Assembly (NCBI RefSeq): GCF_000143965.1
Contig: NC_014365.1
Coordinates: 2,941,501 to 3,005,500 of the forward strand
DNA: 64,000 bases
Direction: 5' to 3'
Source: Desulfarculus baarsii DSM 2075
GTDB lineage: Bacteria > Desulfobacterota > Desulfarculia > Desulfarculales > Desulfarculaceae
The position numbers and the translations under genes are program-made. Below the pieces are notes generated by a model. It was given only the letters and a program-made list of their open reading frames with translations. It was not told the DNA's origin and did no database searches. This document shows, piece after piece, positions 25,300 through 33,520 of this stretch; the first letter of the stretch is position 1; every line of letters starts with the position of its first letter.

Positions 25300-27249
25300 A
25301 TGTTGGAGCTGATGCGCAGACAAGCGGGCAACTGGATCATCAAGATCATCCTGGGCCTGATCGCCCTGGCCTTTGCCCTTTCATTCGGGCTCAGCCCCAA
25401 CTTCGGCTCCAATCCGGGCGTGGCCATGAAGGTCAACGATCAACCAATCATGGAAGACGCCGTTTCCGAGCTTTACGGCCGCATGACCGAGCAGGCCCGC
25501 CAGCAGTTCGGCGACAACTTCGACAAGCTGGCCCCCATGCTCAACCTGCGCCAACAGGCCCTTTACAGCCTGATGGACCGCTTGCTCCTGGCCCAGGCAG
25601 CCCAACGCATGGGCCTGGGGGTCAGCAACCGCGAGTTGGCCTCCTCGATCCAGGACATGGCCGCTTTCCAGGTCGAGGGCAAATTCGACATGCGGCTCTA
25701 CCAGCAGCGCCTGGCCGCCAACCGCCTGACCGAGGAACGCTTCGAAAACAGCGTGCGCGCCGACCTGCTGCAAGGCAAAATCGCCGCCATGGTCGGCGGT
25801 TCGGGCCAGGTGACGCCGTTGCAGGTCGATCAGGCCCTGCAAGAGGCCCTCAGCCGGGCCGACGCCGTCTACCTGCTTGTCAAGCCCGAGGATCTGCTCG
25901 ACAGCGTCAAGGTCGGCGAAGACGAAATCGCCGAGCACTACGAGTCGCACAAGGGCCTCTACATGAATCCGGCCACCCTGCGCGTCGACTACGTGGCCCT
26001 GCCCGTGTCCGCTTTCCGCGACAAGGCCGACGTCGCCGAAGACGAGATCATCGACGCCTACGAGATGGACTGGCGGCAATACAGCCGGCCCGAGGAGGTC
26101 CGCGCCCGGCACATTCTAATCGAACTGGCCCCCGAGGCCGACGAGGCGCAAAAGGCCAAAGCCAAGGCCCAGGCCCTGGCCCTGCTCGAAAAAGCCCGCG
26201 CCGGCGAGGATTTCGCCAAGATGGCCAAGGAATATTCCAAAGGCCCCTCGGCCGACAAGGGCGGCGATCTGGGTTATTTCCAGCGCGGCCAGATGGTCGG
26301 GCCCTTCGACGAGCTGGTCTTCAAGATGACCCCCGGCCAGATCGAGGTGGTCGAGACCGAGTTCGGCTGGCACGTGGTCAAGCTGGAAGACAAAAAGAAG
26401 GCCCGCATCGTCCCGCTGGAGGAGGCGCGCGGCGAGATCAAGGCCCGACTGGCCGAGCAGCAAGCCAAGGATTTGGCCATGCAGGCGGCCGAAGGCCTCT
26501 TCGACGCCCTGGCCGCGGGTCAGCCCCTGGAGGCGGCGGCCAAGGAGCGCAAGCTTGTCGTCGAGCAGCCGCCGGCCGTCACCGCCGATCAGCCCGTGCC
26601 CGGCCTCACCGGCCTCAAGGACTTGTTCGCCGCCGCCCAGGGCCTGGAGGCCGGCCAGCCCCTGCGGCCCATGACCTTTGACGGCGGCGCCGTGGTGGCC
26701 GTTATCCGCCAGCGCACCGCGCCCCAGCCCAAGCCCCTGGATAAGGTCCGCGAGCAGGTCGAGATGGCCGTGCGCTCCGAAAAGGCCAACCAACTGGCCC
26801 AGGTCCAGGCCAAGGAGATCATCGCCAAGCTCAACGCCGCCAAGGATCCCGCCGCGGCCCTGAGCAAACTGGGTGGCAAACCCACCGGTCCGCTCACCTC
26901 ATCCGAGCCGATCGAGGGCCTGCCCGGCAGCGAACAACTGCAACAAGCCATCCACGCCTTGGCCCAGGACAAAACCGTGTTGGCCCAGCCCGTGCCCGTG
27001 GCCGGCGGCTTTGCCGTGGCCGTGGTCACCAAGCGCCAGCCGCCCGAGCCAGGGGCCATGGATCAGATGCGCGAAGGCATGACCCAGCAACTGCGCCGGA
27101 CCATGCAAAACCAGACCTATCAACGCTTCCTGGCCGACCTGCGCAACAACGCCGACATCCTGGCGCCCCAGCAGACCAGCGGCGGCGGTTGGAAGATTCC
27201 TGGCTGCGACCGCGGCGTGGACTTGGAGTGGGTCCGGCCGGCCATCTAG
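25300..27249 (+). CDS. ppiD: SurA/PpiD-type membrane-anchored peptidyl-prolyl isomerase
   Basis: Periplasmic folding factor of 649 residues. It has one N-terminal membrane anchor (WIIKIILGLIALAFALSFG), a SurA-type chaperone region (VNDQPIMEDAVSELYGRM to about residue 200), a parvulin domain at about 265-365 (ARHILIELAPEADEAQ, GGDLGYFQRGQMVGPFDELV, TEFGWHVVKLED), and a C-terminal helical part. The order and length fit PpiD. I chose the ATG at 25300, with GGAG nine bases upstream, over the TTG at 25285. It precedes the trmO operon by 38 bp. Confidence 0.92.
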   Translation: MLELMRRQAGNWIIKIILGLIALAFALSFGLSPNFGSNPGVAMKVNDQPIMEDAVSELYGRMTEQARQQFGDNFDKLAPMLNLRQQALYSLMDRLLLAQAAQRMGLGVSNRELASSIQDMAAFQVEGKFDMRLYQQRLAANRLTEERFENSVRADLLQGKIAAMVGGSGQVTPLQVDQALQEALSRADAVYLLVKPEDLLDSVKVGEDEIAEHYESHKGLYMNPATLRVDYVALPVSAFRDKADVAEDEIIDAYEMDWRQYSRPEEVRARHILIELAPEADEAQKAKAKAQALALLEKARAGEDFAKMAKEYSKGPSADKGGDLGYFQRGQMVGPFDELVFKMTPGQIEVVETEFGWHVVKLEDKKKARIVPLEEARGEIKARLAEQQAKDLAMQAAEGLFDALAAGQPLEAAAKERKLVVEQPPAVTADQPVPGLTGLKDLFAAAQGLEAGQPLRPMTFDGGAVVAVIRQRTAPQPKPLDKVREQVEMAVRSEKANQLAQVQAKEIIAKLNAAKDPAAALSKLGGKPTGPLTSSEPIEGLPGSEQLQQAIHALAQDKTVLAQPVPVAGGFAVAVVTKRQPPEPGAMDQMREGMTQQLRRTMQNQTYQRFLADLRNNADILAPQQTSGGGWKIPGCDRGVDLEWVRPAI

Positions 27250-27287
27250 ATCGCGGCCCGCGGGCCGGGAAAGGTGGGATAGACGTC

Positions 27288-27716
27288 ATGGAGCCGATCG
27301 AACTGACGCCCATCGGGGTCATCCATTCGCCCTTTGCCGAGCCCGGCGAGGCCCCCCACCAGGGCGCGGAGGCCGACGCGCCGGCCGAGATCGTCCTTGC
27401 CGACGGCATGGCCGAAGGCTTGCAAGGCCTGGAGGCCGGCGACTGGCTGTGGGTGCTCTATCATTTTCATCTGTCCGGCCCGGCGCGGATGCTGGTCCAC
27501 CCCCGGGGCGACCGTTCGCGGCCGCTGAAAGGCGTTTTCGCCACCCGCGCGCCGATCCGCCCCTGCCCCATTGGCCTGAGCCTGGCGCGGCTGGAGGCCA
27601 TCGACGGCCAGGTCATGCGCGTGCGCGGCCTGGAGGCCATCGACGGCACGCCGGTTTTCGACATCAAACCCTACGCGGCCGGCCTGGACCGCCCGCGCCC
27701 GGAGAAAAAACCGTGA
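27288..27716 (+). CDS. trmO: tRNA (N6-threonylcarbamoyladenosine37-N6)-methyltransferase, TsaA/VirR family
   Basis: Single-domain TrmO of 142 residues. It should use S-adenosylmethionine to methylate t6A37 in threonine tRNAs. The signatures PIGVIHSPF at the N-terminus, HPRGDRSRPLKGVFATRAPIR (shown in part: RPLKGVFATRAPIRPCPIGL) and DIKPYAAGLD at the C-terminus are diagnostic of the family. The ATG at 27288 fits the domain start. It is the first of five overlapping genes that end with cobQ. Some family members act on other substrates, so the tRNA role is by homology. Confidence 0.92.
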   Translation: MEPIELTPIGVIHSPFAEPGEAPHQGAEADAPAEIVLADGMAEGLQGLEAGDWLWVLYHFHLSGPARMLVHPRGDRSRPLKGVFATRAPIRPCPIGLSLARLEAIDGQVMRVRGLEAIDGTPVFDIKPYAAGLDRPRPEKKP

Positions 27717-27988
27717 GCGCCCTGGAATCCCACGACCAGGTGCTGCATTTCTGGTGCCCCATGCTGGGCCAGACCATGCATTTCGGCTATTGCCGCAAGA
27801 TGCAAGGCGGCCTGCCCTGTCACCGGGTGCTGGTTTGCTTTGGACCCCACTTCGACGTGCAAGGCTTTTTGAACGAGCACTTCACGCCCCAGCAGCAAGA
27901 GCAGTTCCTGGCCGCGCCCAAAAGCCGCCTGGAGCGCATCCTCGACGCCGCCGATCAGGTCCGCCAAAAGCAGGATCAAGGCCAATGA
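27713..27988 (+). CDS. small cysteine-rich protein of unknown function
   Basis: Protein of 91 residues. The first half holds four cysteines in FWCPMLGQTMHFGYCRKM and LPCHRVLVCF, spaced C-x11-C-x8-C-x5-C, which could bind zinc or an iron-sulfur cluster. The second half is helical and charged. The GTG start overlaps the trmO stop (GTGA), and its own stop overlaps the next ATG. No family name is recognised. The tight coupling to trmO and the TtcA-like gene makes a role in tRNA modification or metal handling possible. Confidence 0.72.
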   Translation: MSALESHDQVLHFWCPMLGQTMHFGYCRKMQGGLPCHRVLVCFGPHFDVQGFLNEHFTPQQQEQFLAAPKSRLERILDAADQVRQKQDQGQ

Positions 27989-28809
27989 CCAGCCTGACGG
28001 TGGTGGTGGAAAACCACTCCGACCGGCCCGAGTTGGCCGCCGAGTATGGCCTGGCCCTGTGGCTGGAGCACGAAGGCGCGGCCTTTCTCTACGACGCCGG
28101 GGCCGGCGGGGCGCTTTTGCCCAATCTGGCCGCCCTGGGCCTGGACCCGGCCCGGCTGACGGCGGCCGTGTTCAGCCATGGCCATCTGGATCACATCGGC
28201 GGCCTGCCCGGCCTGCTGCGATCCAGGGCCGGCGCGCCCCTGGACGTCTGGCTGCACCGGGCGGCCTTCGCCTCGCACCTGGCGCGGCGAGGCGACGCGC
28301 TGGTCGACATCGGCCCGCCCCTGGATCAACCCGGCTTCGAGGCCCTGGGCGCGCGCTTTCACTTCGTCACGGGCCTGAGTGAACCCTGGCCGGGCCTGAG
28401 GATTCTGGCAGACATCCCCCGGCGCACGGCCTTCGAGGGCCCCGCGCCAAACCTGGTGGCCATGATCGACGGCCGCGTGGTCGACGACCCCTTTGACGAC
28501 GACCTGGCCCTGATCGTCGACACGCCCGGCGGCCCGGCCCTGATCACCGGCTGCGCCCACGCCGGGGTGGTCAACATCCTTTTGGCCGCCGAACGGGCCC
28601 TGGGCCGCACCCCGGCCTGGCTGATCGGCGGCACGCACCTGGGCCCGGCCCCCCAGGGCCAACGCCAGGCGGCCGCGGCCGAACTGGCCGCCCGGCCGGC
28701 GCTGCGCGTGGCCAGCGGCCACTGCACCATGGACGCGGCCAAGGATCTGCGCCAAAGCCTGGGCCAGCGCTACGTGGATTTGATCAGCGGCCTGCGCCTG
28801 GAATTCTAG
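27985..28809 (+). CDS. metallo-beta-lactamase-fold hydrolase
   Basis: Soluble MBL-fold protein of 274 residues. The metal-binding motif is FSHGHLDHIGGLPGLL near residue 65. The later metal ligands are seen in ITGCAHAGVVNIL and ASGHCTMDA. The ITGCAHAG motif places it with the group that includes the 7,8-dihydropterin-6-methyl-4-(ribofuranosyl)-aminobenzene 5'-phosphate synthase-like proteins. The ATG overlaps the preceding stop. The substrate is not known. Confidence 0.88.
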   Translation: MTSLTVVVENHSDRPELAAEYGLALWLEHEGAAFLYDAGAGGALLPNLAALGLDPARLTAAVFSHGHLDHIGGLPGLLRSRAGAPLDVWLHRAAFASHLARRGDALVDIGPPLDQPGFEALGARFHFVTGLSEPWPGLRILADIPRRTAFEGPAPNLVAMIDGRVVDDPFDDDLALIVDTPGGPALITGCAHAGVVNILLAAERALGRTPAWLIGGTHLGPAPQGQRQAAAAELAARPALRVASGHCTMDAAKDLRQSLGQRYVDLISGLRLEF

Positions 28810-28812
28810 CCG

Positions 28813-29583
28813 GTGGCCTATCTCGAACGCCAGATGATCAGCCTCTGCGGCAAGGCCATCCACGGCTGGCGCATGATCGCCGAGGGCGACAAGGTGGCCT
28901 TGGGCCTCAGCGGCGGCAAGGATTCGCTGGGCCTGCTGTGGCTGCTGCGCGAACGCATGCGCCGCATCCCCATCGAGTTCGAGCTGACGCCCATGCATAT
29001 CGACATGGGCTTTGGCAACGTGGACGTGGCCGCGTTGCGGCGGTTCTGCGCGGAGTTGGGCCTGGATCTGCTGGTCTTTGAAAGCGACTTCGGCCCCCGC
29101 GCCCACAGCCCCGAAAATCGCAAGAACAGCCCCTGCTTTTTCTGCGCCCTCAAGCGCCGCGCCCAGATGTTCAAGATGTGCCGCGAACACGGCTGCAACA
29201 AGCTGGCCCTGGCCCATCACCAGGACGACATCTTCGAGACGTTTCTGATGAATATCCTGCACGCCGGCAACATCTCGACCATGCTGCCGGTGCAGGCGCT
29301 TTTTCGCGGCGAGTTGAAGATCATCCGCCCCTTGAGCCTGATCGGCGCCGATCAAACCAGGCGTTTCGCCCAAGTCAAGGAACTGCCCGTGCAGCCGCCC
29401 TGCTGCCCCTCGGCCGGCCAGACCACGCGGGCCCAGGCCGGCCGGGCGTTGGATGGCTTTTTCCGCGACAACAAAAAGTCGCGCGCCAACCTGTGGCGCG
29501 CCCTGACCCACGCCGGGCTGGCCTCGCTGCCCGCCCCACCCACGACCATGCGCCTTGGCCGCAAGAAATCCGACAGCAAATGA
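28813..29583 (+). CDS. TtcA-like PP-loop tRNA thiolation protein
   Basis: ATP-pyrophosphatase of 256 residues related to TtcA, which makes 2-thiocytidine in tRNA. The PP-loop is LGLSGGKDSLGLLWLL at about residues 30-45. The first cluster cysteines are in NSPCFFCALKRR and the catalytic region is LALAHHQDDIFET. Where TtcA has its second CxxC this protein has the pair in VQPPCCPSAGQ, so cluster ligation may differ. The start is GTG, 3 bp after the MBL gene, and the stop overlaps cobQ (ATGA). It could also act on another small molecule or tRNA position. Confidence 0.85.
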   Translation: MAYLERQMISLCGKAIHGWRMIAEGDKVALGLSGGKDSLGLLWLLRERMRRIPIEFELTPMHIDMGFGNVDVAALRRFCAELGLDLLVFESDFGPRAHSPENRKNSPCFFCALKRRAQMFKMCREHGCNKLALAHHQDDIFETFLMNILHAGNISTMLPVQALFRGELKIIRPLSLIGADQTRRFAQVKELPVQPPCCPSAGQTTRAQAGRALDGFFRDNKKSRANLWRALTHAGLASLPAPPTTMRLGRKKSDSK

Positions 29584-31106
29584 CCGGCGAACCCAAAACG
29601 AAATATCGGCCGATCATGGTGGTGGGCACCGGCTCCCACGTGGGCAAGAGCGTCGTCGCCGCCGCCCTTTGCCGAGCCCTGGCCAGGCGCGGGTTGGACG
29701 TGGCCCCGTTCAAGGCCCAGAACATGGCCCTCAACTCGGGCATCACCGCCGACGGCGGCGAGATGGGCCGGGCCCAGATCACCCAGGCCGAATGCGCCGG
29801 CCTCGCGCCCCACGTGGACATGAACCCCATCCTGCTCAAGCCCACCTCCGACATGGGCTCGCAGGTCATCGTGCTGGGCCGGGCCGTGGGCAATTTTCGC
29901 GCCGCCGAATATTATCGCCACAAGCCCAAGCTTACGCGCACGGTCATGGCCGCCTTCCGCCGGCTGCAAGGGGCCCATCAGCTCATCGTCCTGGAGGGCG
30001 CGGGCTCGTGCGCCGAGGTCAATCTCAAAAAGCATGATCTGGTCAACATGGCCATGGCCAAGCGGGCCCAGGCCGCGGTGGCGTTGGTGGCCGACATCGA
30101 CGCCGGCGGCGTCTTCGGCCAGATCATCGGCTCGCTTGGCCTGCTGCCGCCCTCCGAACGCAAGCTGGTGCGCGGGCTGATCGTCAACAAGTTTCGCGGC
30201 GATCCGGCGCTTTTCGCCTCGGGCGTGGAGTTTCTGGAGCGGCGGACGGGCCGGCCCGTGCTGGGCGTGTTGCCCCATTTTTCGCACATCAGCTTGCCCC
30301 AGGAAGACGGCGTGGCCCTGGAGCGGGGCCAGATGACCTCAGCCGGCGGCGGCAGGATCCGCATCGGCGTGGCGCGGCTTTCGCACATCAGCAACTACAC
30401 CGACGCCGACGTGCTGGCCGCCGAGCCGGCCGTGGAGCTGCGTTGGGTCAGCCGGCCCGAGGAGTTGGCCGGGTTGGATCTTCTGATCTTGCCCGGCACC
30501 AAAAACACCCTGGCCGCCCTGCGGACCATGGTCGAGTCGGGGCTGGACCAGGCGGTGCGGGCCTATCACGCCTTGGGCGGGCGGGTGCTGGGCGTCTGCG
30601 GCGGCTATCAGCTCCTGGGCCAGGTCATCGCCGATCCCCACGGCGTGGAAGGCCCGCCGGGCCAGGCCCAGGGCTTGGGGCTGCTGGCCGTGGCCACGGT
30701 CATGGCCAAAAAGAAAACCACCAGCCAGGCCCTGGCCGTGGCCGCGGCCGGCCTGCCGCTGAGCGCGTCGGGTCTCTTGGCCGGCTACGAGATTCACATG
30801 GGCCAGACCAACGCCTTGGAGGCCGATCGGCCGGCCTTCGTGGTCACCAGCCGCTCGGGCCGGGCGGTGGATGTGGCCGACGGCCAGGTCAGCGCCGACG
30901 GCCGCGTGCTGGGCACCTACCTACACGGCGTCTTCGACAACGACCAACTGCGACGCGGCCTGTTGGCCTGGGCCGGCGGCCACGACGCGGCGGCCCAGAG
31001 CCTGGACTACGCCGCCTTCAAACAGCGCCAATACGACCTGCTGGCCGATCATCTGGAGGCCCACGTGGCCATCGAGCCCCTGCTGGAGCCCCTGGGGCCA
31101 AAATGA
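29580..31106 (+). CDS. cobQ: cobyric acid synthase
   Basis: Glutamine-dependent amidase of 508 residues (CobQ/CbiP) that amidates adenosylcobyrinic a,c-diamide in B12 synthesis. The N-terminal ATPase half has VVGTGSHVGKSVVAAALCR and PFKAQNMALNSG. The C-terminal glutaminase half has ILPGTKNTLAAL, the nucleophile in GVCGGYQLLG, and the GYEIHMG and GTYLHGVFDN motifs. It is the last gene of the trmO operon and the nearest to the nickel transporter operon. No other cobalamin gene is in the window. Confidence 0.96.
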   Translation: MTGEPKTKYRPIMVVGTGSHVGKSVVAAALCRALARRGLDVAPFKAQNMALNSGITADGGEMGRAQITQAECAGLAPHVDMNPILLKPTSDMGSQVIVLGRAVGNFRAAEYYRHKPKLTRTVMAAFRRLQGAHQLIVLEGAGSCAEVNLKKHDLVNMAMAKRAQAAVALVADIDAGGVFGQIIGSLGLLPPSERKLVRGLIVNKFRGDPALFASGVEFLERRTGRPVLGVLPHFSHISLPQEDGVALERGQMTSAGGGRIRIGVARLSHISNYTDADVLAAEPAVELRWVSRPEELAGLDLLILPGTKNTLAALRTMVESGLDQAVRAYHALGGRVLGVCGGYQLLGQVIADPHGVEGPPGQAQGLGLLAVATVMAKKKTTSQALAVAAAGLPLSASGLLAGYEIHMGQTNALEADRPAFVVTSRSGRAVDVADGQVSADGRVLGTYLHGVFDNDQLRRGLLAWAGGHDAAAQSLDYAAFKQRQYDLLADHLEAHVAIEPLLEPLGPK

Positions 31107-31150
31107 TTGACGAGCCCGTCGATTGAGTTTAGGTTTGATCACATAACTCA
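31107..31150 (+). promoter_or_regulatory. predicted nickel-operon promoter overlapped by a palindromic operator
   Basis: TTGACG (31107-31112) and TAGGTT (31130-31135) are separated by 17 bp, so transcription would start near 31142. An inverted repeat, TGAGTT (31124-31129) and AACTCA (31145-31150) with a 15-bp gap, spans the -10 region and start point. Arms of six bases about two helical turns apart resemble the layout of NikR operators, though the arm sequence is not the Escherichia coli one. No nikR gene is in view. Confidence 0.4.
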
Positions 31151-31284
31151 GACGCCGCCGGCGGCCCAGGAAGGGCGCACGGGATAGGCCGGAAAAACCG
31201 GAGAGGCCAGCCTCGCCGCGCCGAAGCGCGGACGCGGGGCGCGCCTTGGCCGCCGGCCCAACAGAAGCCCCGACCAGCGGCGTC
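31151..31284 (+). ncRNA. structured 5' leader of the nickel operon
   Basis: An eight-base-pair outer stem, GACGCCGC (31151-31158) with GCGGCGTC (31277-31284), encloses several local hairpins. These include CCGG-AAAAA-CCGG near 31189-31201 and CCGCGC-CGAA-GCGCGG at 31216-31231. With the terminator further down this looks like a cis-acting regulatory RNA. It lacks the conserved core of the cobalamin riboswitch and I could not match it to a NiCo riboswitch. Confidence 0.4.
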
Positions 31285-31328
31285 AGGGGGCCAAAAGCCC
31301 GGCCGGCCTGAAGGCTGGAGGGCCGATC

Positions 31329-31369
31329 ATGCCCGCGCTCCGCCCAAGGAGCCCGGGCATCGCCTTTTT
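31329..31369 (+). terminator. terminator hairpin between leader and first gene of the nickel operon
   Basis: ATGCCCG pairs with CGGGCAT (31329-31335 with 31354-31360), and inside that GCTCC pairs with GGAGC around a six-base loop. A T5 run follows at 31365-31369 after four bases. It lies 25 bp before the porin start codon, which fits an attenuator better than a terminator for cobQ, whose stop is over 220 bp upstream. Confidence 0.55.
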
Positions 31370-31394
31370 CAGCCGACAATTCAGGGGAGAGCGT

Positions 31395-32666
31395 ATGATA
31401 AGCAAACGTGTTTTGGCCGTCATGGCGGCGCTGGCCCTGTGCCTGACGGCGCTGCCGGCGGCGGCGGCGGAAGACCGGCAAGACGAGTTGGTGCGGCAAC
31501 TGCTCGAGGAAGTCAAGGCCCTCAAGGCCAGGGTCGGCGAACTTGAAAGCAAGCTGGCCCAGACCAGCCAGGCCGCCGAGCAGGCCGGCCAGCAGGCCCA
31601 GGAGGCTCAGGCGACCAGCGCGCATTCGCTGAAGATGTCCGAGCAGGCTCAAAAGGCCAAGGGCGAACAAGTGGCCGGCGGGCTGCTCAGCGACGCTGGC
31701 AAGCGCCTGAAGATCTACGGCGCCATCGAGGTTGAGGGCCAATACGCCAACCTCAAGCCCAAAAATGGTCCCAGCAGCAGCGTAAGCGACTTCACCCTGG
31801 CCACCGCCGAGGTGTTCATTGAGGCCGACATCAACAAGTACGTCAAGGGCCTGGTGCACATGCTCTATGAAGAGGGCGACACCGACCCCATGAACATCGA
31901 CGAGGCCTACATTCTGTTGGGCCAGACCGACGACGTGCCGGCCTATTTCCTGGGCGGCCGCATGTATCCGGCCATCGGCCTTTTCGAGACCAGCATGGTC
32001 AGCGACCCGATCACCCAGGACATGTTCGAGACCCAGGCCACCGCCGCCGAGGTTGGCTGGGCCCAGGACTGGTTCAACGTGGGCGTGGGCGCCTTCAACG
32101 CCGACGTGCATCAGTATGACGACGGTGCCGACAACACCATCAACACCTTCTACGCCCGCGCCCAGTTCGACGCCCCCGAAGGCGCCCTCGGCAAGGACGT
32201 CGACCTCAACTTCGGCCTGGCCTACATCAACAACATCGCCGCCGGCAACCTGCGCGAAGGCCTGCTCACCGAATACGACCAGATCCAGGATCTGGTGGCC
32301 GGCTGGTCGGCGATGATCAGCGCCCAGTACGAAATGGTCGCCTTCACCGCCGAGTACATCTCGGCCCTGGACGACTTCAAGGCCGGCGAGCTCTACCCCG
32401 ACGACAAGCTCAAGCCCTACGCCTACAGCCTGGAGCTGGCCTTCATGCCCTTTGACGAATGGACCTTCGCGGCCCGTTTCGAGGGCGCCGAGGGACCCAC
32501 CGCCGACAAGGGCTCGGACATGGACACCCCCGACCACCGCTGGGGTCTGACCGCCTCCTGGGAATTCCTGGAAGACACCGTGCTGAGCGTGGAGTACATG
32601 CGCTTCGAGTTTGACGACGAAAGCGAAGAGGACTGCGTGACCACGCAATTGGCCGTGGGCTTCTAA
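31395..32666 (+). CDS. outer-membrane beta-barrel porin with coiled-coil N-terminus (LbtU-like)
   Basis: Protein of 423 residues. It has a signal peptide (MISKRVLAVMAALALCLTAL), a coiled coil at about 30-90 (LLEEVKALKARVGELESKL), and then a series of amphipathic strands ending in a C-terminal phenylalanine (TTQLAVGF), as expected for a beta-barrel inserted by BAM. The layout resembles LbtU-type siderophore porins. Its place as the first gene before nikK suggests it passes nickel or a nickel chelate through the outer membrane. The ATG at 31395 follows GGGGAGA; a longer frame would run through the terminator. Confidence 0.83.
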   Translation: MISKRVLAVMAALALCLTALPAAAAEDRQDELVRQLLEEVKALKARVGELESKLAQTSQAAEQAGQQAQEAQATSAHSLKMSEQAQKAKGEQVAGGLLSDAGKRLKIYGAIEVEGQYANLKPKNGPSSSVSDFTLATAEVFIEADINKYVKGLVHMLYEEGDTDPMNIDEAYILLGQTDDVPAYFLGGRMYPAIGLFETSMVSDPITQDMFETQATAAEVGWAQDWFNVGVGAFNADVHQYDDGADNTINTFYARAQFDAPEGALGKDVDLNFGLAYINNIAAGNLREGLLTEYDQIQDLVAGWSAMISAQYEMVAFTAEYISALDDFKAGELYPDDKLKPYAYSLELAFMPFDEWTFAARFEGAEGPTADKGSDMDTPDHRWGLTASWEFLEDTVLSVEYMRFEFDDESEEDCVTTQLAVGF

Positions 32667-32712
32667 ACGTGTTTGACCGGGCGGCGCGGTCGCCCGGACT
32701 GGAGAAATAATC

Positions 32713-33471
32713 ATGCGCGCGCGCGAACTGTTCATCGGCGCTTTGCTGACCCTGAGCCTGGCCGCCCCGGCCTGGGCCCATTTTGGCATGGTCATCCCCG
32801 AGCAAAACATCACGGCCAAGGCGGGCACCGTCTCGGCGCGGCTGCTGTTCTGGCATCCTTTCGAGGGCAATGGCATGGACCTGGTCAAACCGGCCGAGGT
32901 CGGCGTGTTCCGCCAGGGCGAAAAAACCGACCTGCTGCCGGCGCTCAAGGAGCGAAAGCAGGACGGCCACCAGGCCTGGACGGTGGATTACAAGATCAAA
33001 AAGCCTGGCGATTACTATATTTACATGGTGCCCCAGCCCTATTGGGAGCCGGCCGAGGACTGCTTCATCATCCACTACACCAAGTCTCCCATCAGCGCCA
33101 TGGGCGCCGAGGAAGGCTGGGACGAACCCCTGGGGCTCAAGATGGAAATCGTGCCCCTCAGCAAGCCTTACGGCCTTTATGCCGGCAACGGCTTCTGCGG
33201 TCAGGTGCTCTACAAGGGCAAACCCCTGGCCGGGGCCGAGGTCGAGGTGGAGTATTACAACCAGGACGGCAAGCGCAAGGCCCCGGCCGACGCCTACGTG
33301 ACCCAACTGGTCAAGGCCGACCAGAACGGCGTGTTCAACTTCACCATGCCCTGGTCGGGCTGGTGGGGCTTCGCCGCCCTGCACACCGACGACGATCGCA
33401 AGATCGCCCACGACGGCCAGGACAAGGACGTGGAAGTCGGCGGCGTGATCTGGGTCTTTGCCCACGAGTAA
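32713..33471 (+). CDS. nikK: periplasmic nickel ECF-transporter component NikK (DUF4198)
   Basis: Exported protein of 252 residues with a DUF4198-type beta-sandwich. The signal peptide ends in AWA, so the mature protein would begin with His (HFGMVIPEQ), a residue conserved in the family and suited to metal binding. Further conserved features are FWHPFEG, GDYYIYMVPQPYWEP and the C-terminal FAALHTDDDRK with GVIWVFAHE. The gene order nikK-M-L-Q-O matches nickel transporters described in Proteobacteria, where K and L replace NikN. Metal specificity is inferred from this order. Confidence 0.85.
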   Translation: MRARELFIGALLTLSLAAPAWAHFGMVIPEQNITAKAGTVSARLLFWHPFEGNGMDLVKPAEVGVFRQGEKTDLLPALKERKQDGHQAWTVDYKIKKPGDYYIYMVPQPYWEPAEDCFIIHYTKSPISAMGAEEGWDEPLGLKMEIVPLSKPYGLYAGNGFCGQVLYKGKPLAGAEVEVEYYNQDGKRKAPADAYVTQLVKADQNGVFNFTMPWSGWWGFAALHTDDDRKIAHDGQDKDVEVGGVIWVFAHE

Positions 33472-33520
33472 ACCAATCTGGCCCGGGCGGGGGCGTCCCC
33501 GTCCGGGCGAGGAAGCATCG

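Noticed and set aside
31124-31150. Firm NikR operator
   Set aside because: Arm length and spacing suit NikR, but the sequence differs from the known GTATGA-type site and no nikR gene is in the window. Kept only as a candidate.
31151-31284. Cobalamin riboswitch in front of the nickel operon
   Set aside because: Parts look similar at a glance (ACGGGA, a CCGG hairpin, GAAGCCCCGACCAGC), but the conserved GGTGAAAATCC loop, the CCCGCCACTG core and a true B12 box are missing.
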